A DNA stretch of 64,000 nucleotides from Neelides folsomi. Its lineage: Eukaryota; Arthropoda; Collembola; Neelipleona; Neelidae. Under the pieces are notes generated by a model. It saw nothing but the letters and a program-made list of their open reading frames with translations. It was not told where the DNA came from and made no database searches. Shown here piece by piece: positions 1 to 12,484 of the stretch; position 1 is the stretch's first letter; the number at the start of each line of letters is the position of its first letter. Position numbers and translations under genes: made by a program. The DNA is taken from positions 1-64,000 of the forward strand of contig JAQGBZ010000079.1 in assembly GCA_034687125.1 (NCBI GenBank), given 5' to 3'.

Positions 1-26
1 TTGGCAAAGTGCGCATACGCGCAAGT

Positions 27-68
27 CCTAAGAAACGCTGAGCAAATCCTAAGAATTGCTAAGCAAAT
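27..68. repeat. Two tandem copies of a 21-bp unit
   Basis: Bases 27-47 and 48-68 are two adjacent copies of a 21-bp unit that starts CCTAAGAA and ends AGCAAAT, differing at a few positions. More degenerate pieces of the same theme (GCTAAGCAAAT, CTGAGCAAAAT) continue to about base 140. It may be the edge of a longer minisatellite that extends left of the window. No coding potential was seen. Confidence 0.6.
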
Positions 69-916
69 CTTAAAATTGTTTCTTCCTGAATTACTTTAGG
101 CAAATTCTGAGCAAAATCTTTGCTAAGCAAATGCCTAACTCGGTATTGAATAAGGCCGTTTATGTTTAGAATTAATGCCAATGGGAGTTTAAACCATTCA
201 TTTAATTTGAAAGATGCCGAACGTCCTAATTAAGCTCTTGTGAATTAAAGTTTAGCACATTCTTTTACTTTTAAGGGCTACTTATCACTTTTATCATCAT
301 CAGTTCTATCCTAAGCAAGTTTGGTAGATATAACTATTGTATGAACATCGATACACTTAAACAGCTATAAAGTCATACTTTGGACTTCAACATCCTTCTC
401 TTTCACAATGGAAGATTTAAATATCGCATCAGCTAATTGCTCATTAAATGGCAAGTTATATATTGTAGTAGGTGTCTGTATGAATATCTGTCTCCTATTT
501 TTATAAATTGATACGGATCTTAAGGTATGTTACCTATTAATGTTATGTTAACTAAAGATTTGGTTGTTCTTATATGATATTATTAAGCATATTATATTAT
601 ATGGTTGCAAATGGCTAGCTTATGTTATCGACACTTTATATTTTAATAACCAATTCATGACAAAACGCTTCTAATATCTAATACACGTATGTAAACATGT
701 ACATAAAAGGTTAAGGTAGATGAACAAAAGAATGTAGAATGCACATACACTGTACACTTATGTTACTTTTGAATGTACTTTGTGCTTTTAAGCAAATATA
801 ACTATAGTACAGTATGAGTATAGATTGAAACTAGCGGATTCAAAATTTTAAACGGTTAAAAGCTATTATCAAAACAATTTAATAATTTTGACACATTGAA
901 CTATTTTATGATGGAA

Positions 917-952
917 TATATAAAAGAATTTTTTGATCGAGAGAAGATCAGT
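917..952 (+). promoter_or_regulatory. Core promoter of the CUB gene: TATA box plus arthropod initiator
   Basis: TATATAAAAG lies at 917-926 and TCAGT, the arthropod initiator consensus, at 948-952. The predicted +1 is A950, 31-33 bases downstream of the TATA box, which is the canonical spacing. The start codon follows at 976, giving a 5' UTR of about 26 bases. This supports both the start-codon choice and a strongly regulated, tissue-specific type of promoter (the latter is inference). Confidence 0.75.
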
Positions 953-975
953 CCTTTCCTGCTAGCTAGAGAAAG

Positions 976-2938
976 ATGACGACTTTCTCTATCATATCGT
1001 TTTCCCTTCTCTTGGGATGTGTTAGCGTATTGGCAATCCCAGCCAATGTCTCAAGTTCAAGACAAGGAAGATGTAAGTCCCATTTAAATACACAGTTTAA
1101 TTGACTCAATTTAATTTTTATTGGCCTTTTTTATTATTTTATTTCAGTCTTTCCTTTTATGTCAATGTCAATGGTTAAGTTTGCAAATGATGCCTGTGTT
1201 TCTGACAGTGGGGATCAAGGAGTTTGTGTTAGCACCGGGTAAGTTTTCTTTGTTTTAGTTAAACAAATTCAAAAAATATACATAAACATTGTCATTGTTA
1301 TATTAAAATTCAATGTTAGGAAGAAATGTTCGAAAGCTGGGGGAATGTCTTCAGGAACTTGCTCAAATGGTTATGGGACCTGTTGTGTTCGTAAGTTATA
1401 ATGAAATTTTTATACATTATTGACTACTCTATATTGGATATATTGGAGTTTGGGAGATTTTCTGATTTTATGGTTCAATTTATTTTAGATAAAAAGATGT
1501 GCAGTTCTGCTGTTGAGACGATTAAAATTTCAAATACTCATTTGATAAACCCAGCCCGAGGACCTGCAAGTTGTCGATATGAAATCTGGAAGACAAAGGA
1601 AATTTGTCAAATTCGCCTGGATTTTAAAATGTTTAACATCAACCAAGGGAGTTCTGATAATTTGAACCAAGGTTTTTGTGAAGAAGATACATTCACCATC
1701 TCAGGAGCCAGCAATAGTCCAGGAGGAGCATTATGCGGAGATCTCACAGATCAACATATGTATTTAGATTTTGGTGAGAAATGATCATATATAAAAATCA
1801 TGAATCTTTAATTTTGAATGTTTTGATATAGGATCAAGCCAAAAAATTGATTTGGACATAAATACAATTTCAAATAATAACCAGATATGGGACATTGTTG
1901 TAACCCAAATTAACTGCAATTCTCCAAAATTGGGTAAAATTGAATAAATCAATCATAGAATTATTAGTAAGAGCAAAGTGCTATTATATTTTTGATATTC
2001 ATTTAGCTCCCAAAGGATGTCTTCAGTATTACACCGAGTCAAGTGGAACTGTCAAAAGTTTCAATTTTGCTAATAAAGTTCAACTTAATGATCAACGCTA
2101 CAGTGTTTGTATCCAACCTCAAGACTCGATGACAAAGATTAAAGTTAGTTTAAATGATTTTAAGTGTTTTTTTCTAAACTAATTTTTGAATATTTTAGTG
2201 GAGTACGTGCAAAGATACAGTTAATGCATTTACTGTATCTGGACCAGTATTTCCTCCTTTGCCTCCAGGTCCAGCTCCTCAAAATCCGATAAGAGCCTGG
2301 GTTGGAGCTCAATGTTACAATGATTGGGTTGAAGTATATGGAGCCGATAAATTTTGTGGAACGACATTTAAAGAAGTCACATGTAAGAAACCATTTTTAC
2401 TAATAAATTAAACTTTAATTTAAAAAAAACTAGTAAAATAATAATCTGTCTTTTTTCAACATTATCAGCCCTACATCGACCATTCATGCTTGGTGGTAAG
2501 TATCCTAGTACTTTTTATTTTATATTTAAAAATAAAAACTCTGATTTAAAGAAACGCTTGTATGGCTATTCATAATTGTTTATCTGTATACTTAGGTATT
2601 AATGGTTTGTTTTAATATCTAATATACCAATTGCTTTAATTTATTCACAGTTAACTTTAACGGCTATGAGAAGATTGTTCCACCATCAATGAGTAATAAT
2701 CACATTAATATTAGTCATTTACCATACAATAAGTAACTACAATATATTCAGCGCTTTAAATGTTCAACCTCATTAAAAACAAATTAATTTTTCAGATTGC
2801 GGAACTCAAACAAATCCTTGTTGGGGTACAGACGGACAACCGATTACTCCACCAACTCCCCCTCCATTAACCCTAATTGAATCACTTGATATTGACAATG
2901 CTGGATTTTGCTTACGATACGTGTGCACTCCTTTTTAA
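976..2938 (+). CDS. Secreted CUB-domain protein (392 aa, 10 exons)
   Basis: Coding exons: 976-1072, 1148-1238, 1320-1390, 1489-1773, 1832-1933, 2007-2143, 2199-2382, 2469-2495, 2651-2692, 2796-2938; all introns are GT-AG and the frame is continuous. The protein begins with a hydrophobic signal peptide (about residues 1-20, ending VSVLA). A Cys-rich segment (about 44-87) ends in the GYGTCCV motif typical of arthropod CUB proteins. A CUB domain follows (about 90-200, with the C..E..QIRLDF pattern), then a second CUB-like half (GCLQYYTESSGTVKSFNF ... YSVCIQ). A Pro-rich linker around 280 leads to a Cys-containing tail. No protease domain or transmembrane segment is visible, so it is probably extracellular and binds protein or carbohydrate; the ligand is unknown. 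Exon 9 was ended at 2692 rather than 2732 because only that donor keeps the last exon in frame. ATTAAA elements follow the stop. Confidence 0.87.
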
Positions 2939-3260
2939 TAGAAATTAAATTAATTGTTTTGTCATTTTTATAATTTTTAAATGTGTTAACATTCCTCTTA
3001 TTAAGCATTAAAAAATATCTTGCACCTGTAACATACCAGATACAAAAACCATAAATGTGCAGTGCGGCTATATACAGTATAGTACATACATATTTATATT
3101 AGGTACGCTATGTATTTACATATTATTTATTTATGATATGTATAGGTAGGTGGGATATTGGTGCACCTTTCTCCATTACAATTAAGCACATGAAATAATT
3201 TAACTTTTGTGCTTGTTCTCATTTATTTTTTCGTGAACTCAAGATGTTATTGGGAACATT
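2939..3260. other. Convergent 3' intergenic interval
   Basis: This 322-bp AT-rich spacer separates two genes that face each other. ATTAAA at 2944-2949 and 3007-3012 may serve the CUB gene. AATAAA on the minus strand (TTTATT at 3222-3227) lies 34 bases past the acetyltransferase stop. No gene was seen. Confidence 0.5.
3222..3227 (-). terminator. Poly(A) signal of the acetyltransferase gene
   Basis: TTTATT on the plus strand reads AATAAA on the minus strand, 34 bases downstream of the stop codon at 3261-3263. Short 3' UTRs are common for compact genes; the cleavage site itself cannot be seen. Confidence 0.5.
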
Positions 3261-4197
3261 TTAATCCAATTTACGAATAATTCTTGCTGGATTTCCGGCG
3301 ACAACAGAATTTGATGGAATGCTTTTAGTAACGACACTTCCAGCACCAATTGTAACATTATCTCCAATTGTAACGCCTGGCAAAATCATAGCTTTTCCTC
3401 CAATCCACACATTATCACCTTTAAAATAAAAGTATATCAATATATTGAAGAAAATTTGAATAATATACAATGTATTATTTACCAAGTGTAACTGGACTAG
3501 CCAATTCATATTTAAGACGCTCTTGTCCATCGAGTGGATGGTATGCAGCATAAATGTGAACTCCTGGAGCGACAAAGCAATTCTTTCCAATTTTCACTCG
3601 AGCACAGTCAAGAATGCAGCAGTCAAAATTCATTTGAAGATTTTCTCCAAACGATATGTTATATCCGTAGTCTAAAATATTTTATATCCTTACATTTTTC
3701 AGTAAAAATATTAATTAAAATAAAAAAATTAAATCCACTTTCTTCTTCAGAGTACAATTAAAGAGAAAGCTGATTGGATTAAATACTAATTTTCATAATA
3801 AGTTAAATAATATACTTGTTAAATGCTGTTGGGTACATTCGTACATTTTATGTATTGGTTACATTACCACATCTAAAGTTGGGCTCAATAAAGATCTGTT
3901 CGTGAGTATCTGGATGAAACAGTTTTTTGAGGATTTCTTGTCGCTCGCTTTGATTTTCCACCTTAGAAGTATTGAAAGCTTGAACCAAAGTTCTAAAAAC
4001 AATAAATTGCTAATAAAAAACTTGATTTGCTAATACATATAATTTGATGTAATATTTTTTACTTTTCTATACCTGGCATGAATACGCTCTTTCGTTAATT
4101 CAGGACCCCCAGCACAGTAAGGAAAGCCTGCGAGCATTCGTTCTTTTTCAGAAAGATGTTCATATTCTTTCAAATCGGGAACTCCTTTAGAACTCAT
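3261..4197 (-). CDS. Bacterial-type maltose/galactoside O-acetyltransferase (198 aa, 4 exons)
   Basis: Minus-strand exons 4073-4197, 3868-3992, 3483-3671, 3261-3418; GT-AG introns with phases 2, 1 and 1. The first part (about residues 17-70, starting SEKERMLAG) is the maltose acetyltransferase N-terminal domain. The rest is a left-handed beta-helix of hexapeptide repeats ([32 protein letters not shown]). His128 in the Tyr-His-Pro-Leu-Asp context matches the catalytic His of LacA/Maa/NodL enzymes, and Asn98 lies in the conserved region after CDYGYN. The C-terminus [12 protein letters not shown] is typical and the length is close to bacterial family members (about 180-200 aa). Such enzymes transfer acetyl from acetyl-CoA to a sugar 6-hydroxyl; the physiological substrate here is unknown. 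No signal peptide, so probably cytosolic. The introns and neighbours show it is a resident nuclear gene, although the family is mainly bacterial and fungal. Confidence 0.9.
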
Positions 4198-5141
4198 CTC
4201 TGTTGATCAAATAATTCTTTATTTTAAAATTAATAAATTAGCTAATTATGATTATTTAAAAATCCGAACCTTAATTTTTATTTGTAAAATTTGATTTCAA
4301 GAGAAGTTAGAGCTGAAAGTCCACGTCAATATTTGATGACTCTAAAAATTAACACCAATTTATCGCGTTGGATTACGCAAGATCAGTCGATTGAATATGT
4401 CCTTCAGAATCTCAACATTTACATAGAACTAGAGGTTGAATGGTAAAGCAATTAAATTGCTCTCTTGAACACGTTCACTTGCATACATGTAATATTGGGA
4501 GTTTGGGAGCAAACTTGAGTGGCTGATTGTATTGATAACATATAAACTTTGGAATCAATTTAATCAATAGCATAATTTACAAACGCTTACCGTGTATGTT
4601 GTATATTAATTAAATGTAATTAAATTGTCTCTCTTATGGTACATATTTATAATAATATCTTTTACGAATGAATAACCCTTTTTTTCATCTGTTCAGTTTC
4701 GTAGTGAGTGCAGTTGGGTTGTGCGAATGTGCACAGCCGTCAACTGATATTTTCATTTAACAGCTGACTAAATAAATTTCTCAGGTCCACAGTCTCTTAA
4801 ATAATTAATTCACATTGTTATTGTTATAAAAAAGTCCTTTGTCTAATATTTATTTATATTATTTACATAGCTTATTCATTTAAAAAATGATCAAATCTTT
4901 GTACTTTTATCTCAATATGTAGTCCATTTAAGTATTTACTTAACTTTACAAGGAACAGTCATTTATAAATATTAATCTACGAAAATTTTTATATTAAAAT
5001 AAAGTTTAATAAATAAGTTAATGAGACGTCAACAAACCCGGTATTTATCTACGAAAAAATCTTCAGCAGTGATAACATATTTGTACAGGATATTTATTAC
5101 TCTAAATATTGATTAAGGACAACTATCCGTTGTTTTGTGAA
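4198..5141. other. Divergent intergenic region between acetyltransferase and MFS gene
   Basis: This 944-bp AT-rich region separates two start codons that point away from each other, so it must hold both promoters. On the minus strand, CAACAG directly before AG-ATG at 4197 looks like a splice acceptor, which suggests a 5' UTR intron for the acetyltransferase. I see no clear TATA box for either gene and no other gene. Confidence 0.5.
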
Positions 5142-8100
5142 ATGGGACAATGGAAAATTAATATAAAACTTTTACCTGTCAAAGCGCATTACTTCTTTTA
5201 CTTTGGAGGTAAGAATTTTAAAACCCAATTAAAATTATTTAATATAAAAGCGATTTTATAATATTAACATTAAAGTTAATCTTGAATTTTTATATCAGGT
5301 ACTGCAGCATTATGGCCTTTTATAACAGTGTTTGCCAAACAAATGGGAATATCATCAAAAGGAATAGGAATCATATTTGCGATAGCTCCTCTAATAGGTA
5401 TGAAATATTATCAAATAAATTCAACCTGTGAAAATTAAATGAACCTAAAATTATGATATATTTTATAAATCATTATAGGACTTGTTTCAAAAATATTTTT
5501 CGGATATTACGCTGATCGACATAAGAAGAAAAAGAACATTTTCCTCATGTTCATTCTTCTTAATTTGATGTCTTATTTGTGTGTTGCTTTCCTCCCTCAA
5601 AGCATACCCGAAAGGCCTGTTGGGTTTGATTGCGGGATTGGAGAATCTTATTTACGCCATTGTTCACCTTCAAATTCCCGATGTAATGCTACGCTTTTTA
5701 AAGCTCTGCTCTCAGACGCCGATCCCGAACATGAGAAAAGAGTTACAGATATCGCTCAAGAAGGAGAAAACAAACGATCCGTCCTTTTTGACAATGAAGT
5801 TCTTGAAGTGTGCCATGTCCAATGTCATATAAATAGTTTTATCCGAGGAAGAAACTTCTGCCAATCAATAGCGAATAACAACAGTCCACCAATGTGCGAA
5901 TCCGCATTTCCGACAACCAATAATACATCATTGAATACAAATTCTGTTATCAAGAGCAAATCTTCTAATGAAGTCGAAGAAGAGTCAGACGATCCATATA
6001 TACTTAAATTTACTACGTGGATCAAAGTAAGACCATTTAAATTTTTAAAATATTCTATCAGGAATTGTCATATTCCTTTGTTTATTGAAATAATTTATTA
6101 AATGAAAATATCAACTATTAATTGAAAATTATTTAAATTAGATAACTCATCATGTGTTTGATGACATCGATTCTTGCATTTTCTTACCCATTGAATATTT
6201 ATCATTCCGTCCGGAACATCACGAACTTTTGGGATTTTCATGTGTTAATCCAACTCATCTTCCCAAATGCTTCGTTGATTGTCTCAACAACACCGCCCTT
6301 AACTCCTACTTTGAAGTCATCTTTACCGAAGAAGACATTCTCAATTCTAGGAACTTTTGGCTATACGGATCTCTAATTGTTATTGGTTGGGTTGCAATGG
6401 CCGTCGTTACATCAATTGGAGATGCCTTGTGCTTTGAGACCCTAGGTAGTTTATTTGATCCTATTAGGATGTAAAGTATCCACAATAATAATGAGGTCCA
6501 TATGATAAATTAAATTATTCATTCTTGTTTCAGGAGAGGATCCTCACTTGTATGGAGTTCAGAGACAATGGGGAGCAATTGGATGGGGAGCAATTTCCTT
6601 GATTGCTGGTTTCCTTATTGATTCCACAAGTAAAGGGAAATTACTGAAAGACTACACTCCATGTTTTTACCTCGTCGGGGCGTTTTTGTTCTTTGACCTT
6701 GTTGTTTCTTACAAATGGAATGTAAGATTATGTGTGGCTATGCATAAAGTTCAATAATTAATTATGTCACTAATTAAGCATTTATTATTCACAGACATTA
6801 TTTTATAACAGATTCAGTTTTATATATCATAGTTCAGCGATTTTAAATGAAAACAAATTGCATAATGAAAATGATAATTATTTTTTAGATTAAAGAAAAG
6901 CCGAAACCAAAGTCTATGAGAAAGGATCTCTGGAGTTTAATTACTGACGTGAAAATTATTGTTTTCATCTTTGGATGCTTTTTTGTCGGAATGTGCACAG
7001 GACTTTTATGGAATTTCTTATTTTGGTATGCTATATATAAAAATTATAGTACCTTACATTAATTATAAATTAAGTAAATACCTTACCTATATTTCTCTAT
7101 GAATCTTAAACAAATAGAAATAAAGAAAAGAAACTATTCAGCTATATGTTATATTTTGTATTATAAAATAAAATATAATTTAATATATTATTTAGGCTTA
7201 TTGAAGACATTTCACAATCAGAATCTTGCGATAATGGATATGGAATCAAGTTGCTCCAAGGGCTTGTAAGTTAAAATATGTCTAAATAGAAAACATGGAT
7301 AATAAATAGTAGATAATATTCCATATTTAATTAAAAAAATATTTTTAATTAATTTAAATATTATTTATATTAAAGATAACAGCCGTGCAGTGCTTTGGAG
7401 GAGAATGGCCATTTTTTTACTTTTCTGGTAATTATTAATGTTAACGAATCATTAATAAAATAACTTATTTTATTCCATCTTTAACTTTAAATGTTGTTCA
7501 TTTTAGGGGCATTCATTAAGAAATTGGGACACACGCATTGTATGACTCTCGTTCTCGTCGCATTCGGACTCAGATTCATTATTTATGCATTGCTTAATAA
7601 CCCTTGGGCCTTTCTTCCTGTTGAGCTGTTCCAGGGACTCACTTTTGGAGTATTTTATTCAGGTACAAAGATCAAACTACCAACAATCAAAGTATCTTTT
7701 ACTATTCAAATCTAATTTCCGTCTTGTACTAAATGGTTAATTTAAAATGGGATTTTATCCTATGCAGTAATGGCCTCCTATGCGAATCAAGTAAGCCAAG
7801 AAAGAGCTCCTGGCACAACGGCAACTTTGCAGGGAATTTTTGGAGGTGTCTTTGAAGGCTGTGGTAATGAAATCTTACTTTATACAATTTTGTTTTATAT
7901 CTATCTGTAATTATATTTTTATAAATTGATATATTAAAATACAGGCGTTGCTGCTGGCAGTCTTGTTGGAGGACTTTTGGTTGAAAAGATCTCCTCTAAA
8001 ACAACCTTTTTGACTTTTGGAATTGGAACGGTTGTAATTGGGTTTCTTCATTTTCTTGTGATGCTCTGTCTTCAAAGGGATCCTGTTTATAGTAAAATCA

Positions 8101-8282
8101 AATTGAGTAACATAATTATTACGTTTATCAATGTTAAAAGCTATGTTTAATATCAATAACTCTGTATTCGTAAATAATTTTTGATTGTAATAGATATGTC
8201 AATCTCGGTTGAAGCTGCTGAACAAGAAGGTCAAGTCATGGTGGATAAATCATGTGCAGCTCAAGAAGTTGATAGCGAATGA
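5142..8282 (+). CDS. MFSD6-like major facilitator superfamily transporter (655 aa, 12 exons)
   Basis: Exons: 5142-5208, 5299-5397, 5479-6026, 6142-6445, 6534-6721, 6889-7025, 7196-7265, 7376-7427, 7507-7662, 7768-7863, 7945-8106, 8194-8282. The N-terminus (INIKLLPVKAHYFFYFGG, then TM1, then GISSKGIGIIFAIAPLIG) and MFS motif A (FFGYYADRHKKKK, Asp68-Arg69) are typical of the MFSD6 branch. A very long hydrophilic, partly acidic loop (about residues 92-310) with several Cys and N-glycosylation sequons separates TM2 from TM3, as in that family. The C-terminal half has the family signatures NPWAFLPVELFQGLTFGVFY, PGTTATLQGIFGGVFEG and GSLVGGLLVEK. About 12 membrane helices are expected; the substrate is not established. 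The start was chosen because the residues before TM1 match the family. AATAAA lies at 8468-8473. Confidence 0.9.
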
Positions 8283-11200
8283 CAAACTCGGTTTTGCTTA
8301 TTTACAAATTATAGAACAAACTAAACTATTCTGTAATATTGTGATTGTGATATTCTAATATTTCATCATCTTGTCCTATTTACTTAAATGTTTATTTAAA
8401 TTATGGATTGATTTAACTCTTGCATTTAGCTATTTTATTTTATACGCTATATACAGACTTTAAGTAAAATAAAGTATCTAACTAACATTAAGTATTTAAA
8501 ATCAAAAAACGAAAAGGTTTGTTATATCGTTTAAGTTTTCCCGGTTTAATTATATTTTGGTGGTGCGCGCATTAATTATGCTTTCAGTACCGATGATGCT
8601 GCTCTGTGTTACTACGTTTGAAAATATACAACATTTAAATAAAATTAGGTTGTCAAATTATAATTAATGAATTTACCGATTTTAGCGCAGACTAACAGAT
8701 ATTAAAAGTGTTCAAGATGTAGATAAAACAAACATTATATAAATTTTGTATAATATGTGTAGAGGTTTAAATATTATTTTTGCAACTCATGTCAGTCAGT
8801 CAGTTAGTTAAAGTTTAATAAACTCTAAAGTATTTTATTACCTAAAGACAATTTCAATAAAGAGGATTTAAAACATATACCTTATATTTAAAAATGTATT
8901 GTTAATATTGATTAATTGGAATATATTTAAAAAAAATGACTTGTAACTGCCGTTAATTGATTAACCATATTGTTATAAAATGAACTTTAAAATTATGATT
9001 TTTTCCTACAAAAATATAAAGCTGATGTAATTTATCAATATCCCCGTTTTAAGTGTTTTATATGAAATTGTTACCTTTTGTCGCAAAAGTTTTGCGGCTT
9101 GAACATTATGCAAATAAAAGAACAATACTTAACCGGTGTGTTACATTTATTAACTAGCAATATAGGCATCCAAATACTATTTAATATGAATAACTTTAAA
9201 ATTGTAATACATACATAACTAACAATTTAGAAAGAGACCATTAATTTATTTTGAAGTTTAGAGAGTATCGTTTTGTGTATCATCAATTAAACAAATTATA
9301 CTATTTAGCCAATTTTCACTTTATATAAAACTCAGCGATCAAAATGCACATTATTTATTTGTAATTATAAAAACACTCTTCAGCATGAACTGAGAATGTG
9401 CTTTTGTAAATTAAACGAAGAATTAGTGACATTGTGTAAAACCCAGATAAGGTTCTGGAATTTAATTGAAAACACATCTTGTAATGAAAACAAGTTAAAC
9501 GTATATCTTTAAGGTAAAAAATTCAAATTGAACCAATACTCTTTCATTAGTCAATATTTAATTATCTAACAAATTACAAACAAAGTAGAAATTAATACAT
9601 AATACATTAATACTTTTAATAAAACCGAGATGAAAGTTACATAATATTGAAAATATATCGAGACGACGACCACTGACCTACAAATAATACAAAGAATGTT
9701 TAAAATCGAGTAACAAATTGGACGTTTAAAAGAGCAGCCTTGGTATATTTGCGAGCTCATAACATAAAAAACAATAAATGAAAAAGGTAATTATCTCCTG
9801 TTAAGGTACCTTTACAAATACAATTAATACACATCTAATACACATTATGGCTTCAGCTGCAGGTAAGATTAATATTATATTTAATATAGCCCTATAGTTG
9901 GGAACGAGACAATGTACAGGGACGACACGAAAGCCTACAATTTTTCTTTTACCGGTGATTATTGGTAAAAAGAAAAAAATAGTTCTTACAACCCTCCCTA
10001 CTTAATTTTCTCCCCTCCAGTTGCATGTAGTTTAGGCTCATAAATATTTTTAATATTAATTAACTCATGTAATATTAACTTACGCAGTTTTATTAGTAGG
10101 TATGTAGACTTAAACAATTTTCACACTTACTTGTAACATTATATTATACATTAATGTTATGTAATTAGTTTGTTAATTTATACATTAAAATTCTACTAGA
10201 CTTTTACTAATATTTACTTTTATATAATATTTATGCTATGAAAAGTCACACTAAATACGCTTCCATTTTGGTTATTTTGAACGTTCAATGTTCAAGTGAT
10301 TCTTACGTTATCTAAATATGCTTAAATATTCCATTTACTTTCTTCTACTCTCCCCATACACTTAAATTAAAATTGGAATGTTTTTATTACACGTGAATAT
10401 TTAAACTATTACTTTATCTTTTAAAATCATTAGTAAATCTTTTTCTTCAGATTTTCTTCCCTTTTGTATAGTAGTATGTAATAGTTTCACCAACTATAGT
10501 ATGTATTTTGGTTTACTTTAAGACGGCAGCAGTGACAATAATAAAAGGTATAACAAAGTTAATATTTTGTAGTATCTTTAATAAAAAATGAACAAAAAGC
10601 TCTTGAAATTCTATAAATGCTACAATAAACCTATTCAAATCATGACTTTTCCCATCATGGCTAAACGACTTCCTCTCTAATATTATATAAATTAGTCAAC
10701 ACAAGTTCCCTATATATTAGATTTTAGTCCATTAAATGCGACTCAAAAGTTTAAGGTAGGCGAGAGAGTTGTAGGAATGAAAGTTGTTTATATTTATCAA
10801 TGATTCAATGATAGTTCTGTTTTATGTAATTATTTAGTAACTCAGTTTTTAAAATGATTGTAAAAAGTTATTAACTCGGATCGTTCTTTCGGAATTTTCA
10901 TTCTTTGAGAGGAATTGTTTTTCAAATACAATTCTCTGATAAGTTTTCAAAGTACGATCAAATTGACTGCTAAGTTTTTATTTCATCATTGCATTAATTT
11001 TTATTTAAATCTCTCTACGCAGTTTCATTTGCTATTATGTATAAGATGTTAAATATTACTCGATGAAGTTTGTTCATCTCGAGAGCTACTGTTACGTATA
11101 ATATTGTAAAGTACATTATATTGATGATCCAAAGATTGATTCATAAATTTTTCAAAAAATAGTCAAATGATATTTGATGATGTCTCTTCTATTTGGAGAC

Positions 11201-12484
11201 GTTTCTCTATAAGATCTTCTAACTAGGGTTGCAAGAATCATGAACGAGGCGTTCTATAATGATACATTAGGTAATGAAGGTTAAGAAAAGATTAGCAACA
11301 AGCATCTGATGATCTGCTGTTATCTCTTTCGAAGCCTCTACCTTAAAATAACGTTCTCGACATGGTTAGCTTTATAGGAAAGAGAGATAGAGATATGTTA
11401 GAAGGATAGAGACATTTACGTTTAGAAAAATCGTAAAATAAGGTGATCTATGTACTCAATAATATTATATTTTCGATGTTGAGAGAGAGAGAGGATTTTG
11501 TATATGTCGGAGCATCTACTTACATGTTTTTTGTAGAACTACATAGATTCAAAATTTACTTTTCAACAAGTAATTTTTTCCTTCTCACTGCACTAGAGAG
11601 AAATTATGGCACTAAATAAATAACAACTTAGGGTTAGTCGGGTAAAAAGACTCAAATAAGTCCAGGCTTAATAAAATATCAAAATAAAATCTCATTGTAA
11701 TTTCAAAAGCTTTAAAAATATTTCCAAGCTTTTTCCCCATTCCTCGGTTAGTCTCTTTGAAAAAAAGTGGCTTTTTTCCAATGTGGTAATAAAGTATAAG
11801 TAGGTTTAAGTAAGCTGACTCACGGATTAAATGCTACAAAAAAGCGGAAAAACAAACAAATCATCAATTATTTCAAACCCTTCTTGTTCCGAACTTAATT
11901 CTTTTCTCAAAGAATAATTTATTTTGTAAACCCAACACCGAATAAGATATTTTACGATATCCGTTTAGTAATCCAGTTGTTACTTATACAATTAAGGTAC
12001 GCTTTTCCTAATCATTTAACAATATTTAATTAATATGAATACAAACGAAGGCACAACCAAAAAATAATTAAAGGGAGAAATGTGGGTTGAATTGCTTTCA
12101 TGTTTAAGGGTCATATTATAGGGCCATTTTTAGAATAAACTCCGTGTTAGAAAACTAGTAGAAAAGGATTCAATGATTGTTTTCTTGCATTTTGAATCAA
12201 GAAACTGATTTCTCGTTAACTGATCCTCAATTCTACATCTACCGTCCTAACCAAGAGAATGAAAATATCCCTGAAAGAACGAAGTCTCAAACGAGGAAGA
12301 TTGATTGAACCGACCGGAGCGAAGGGAATACTCTTGAACAGAATCGGATATAAGTAGTGGAATTCAACACAGCGTTTTTTTTTCTCTTGACATAATTCGT
12401 GGTCTCCCACTCCCTACTCTTGAAAATGATGATTAAGAAGAATGTGATGAATGTTTTTCGCAGGCGGCAGGAAGGAGTGGGGGT
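8283..12484. other. AT-rich intergenic region, no gene recognised
   Basis: About 4.2 kb between the MFS stop and the calsyntenin stop (which is on the opposite strand). Open frames are short and resemble chance frames in AT-rich DNA. It should hold the 3' UTRs of both genes. A GA microsatellite lies at 11481-11493, and an imperfect hairpin (TTTTTCTTTTACC with its complement) at about 9941-9978. No RNA gene was recognised. Confidence 0.5.
8468..8473 (+). terminator. Poly(A) signal of the MFS transporter gene
   Basis: AATAAA, 186 bases after the stop codon of the MFSD6-like gene, is the first canonical hexamer downstream on that strand. Confidence 0.5.

Noticed and set aside
3261-4197. Bacterial contamination as the source of the acetyltransferase gene
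   Set aside because: Three GT-AG introns interrupt conserved motifs, and the exons join in frame into a full-length enzyme; intron-rich eukaryotic genes flank it within a few hundred bases.
9847-9862. ATG GCT TCA GCT GCA G followed by a consensus donor (GTAAGA), resembling a tiny first coding exon on the plus strand
   Set aside because: No following exon on the plus strand could be found before or inside calsyntenin, and a 16-base match to a start-plus-donor pattern is expected by chance.
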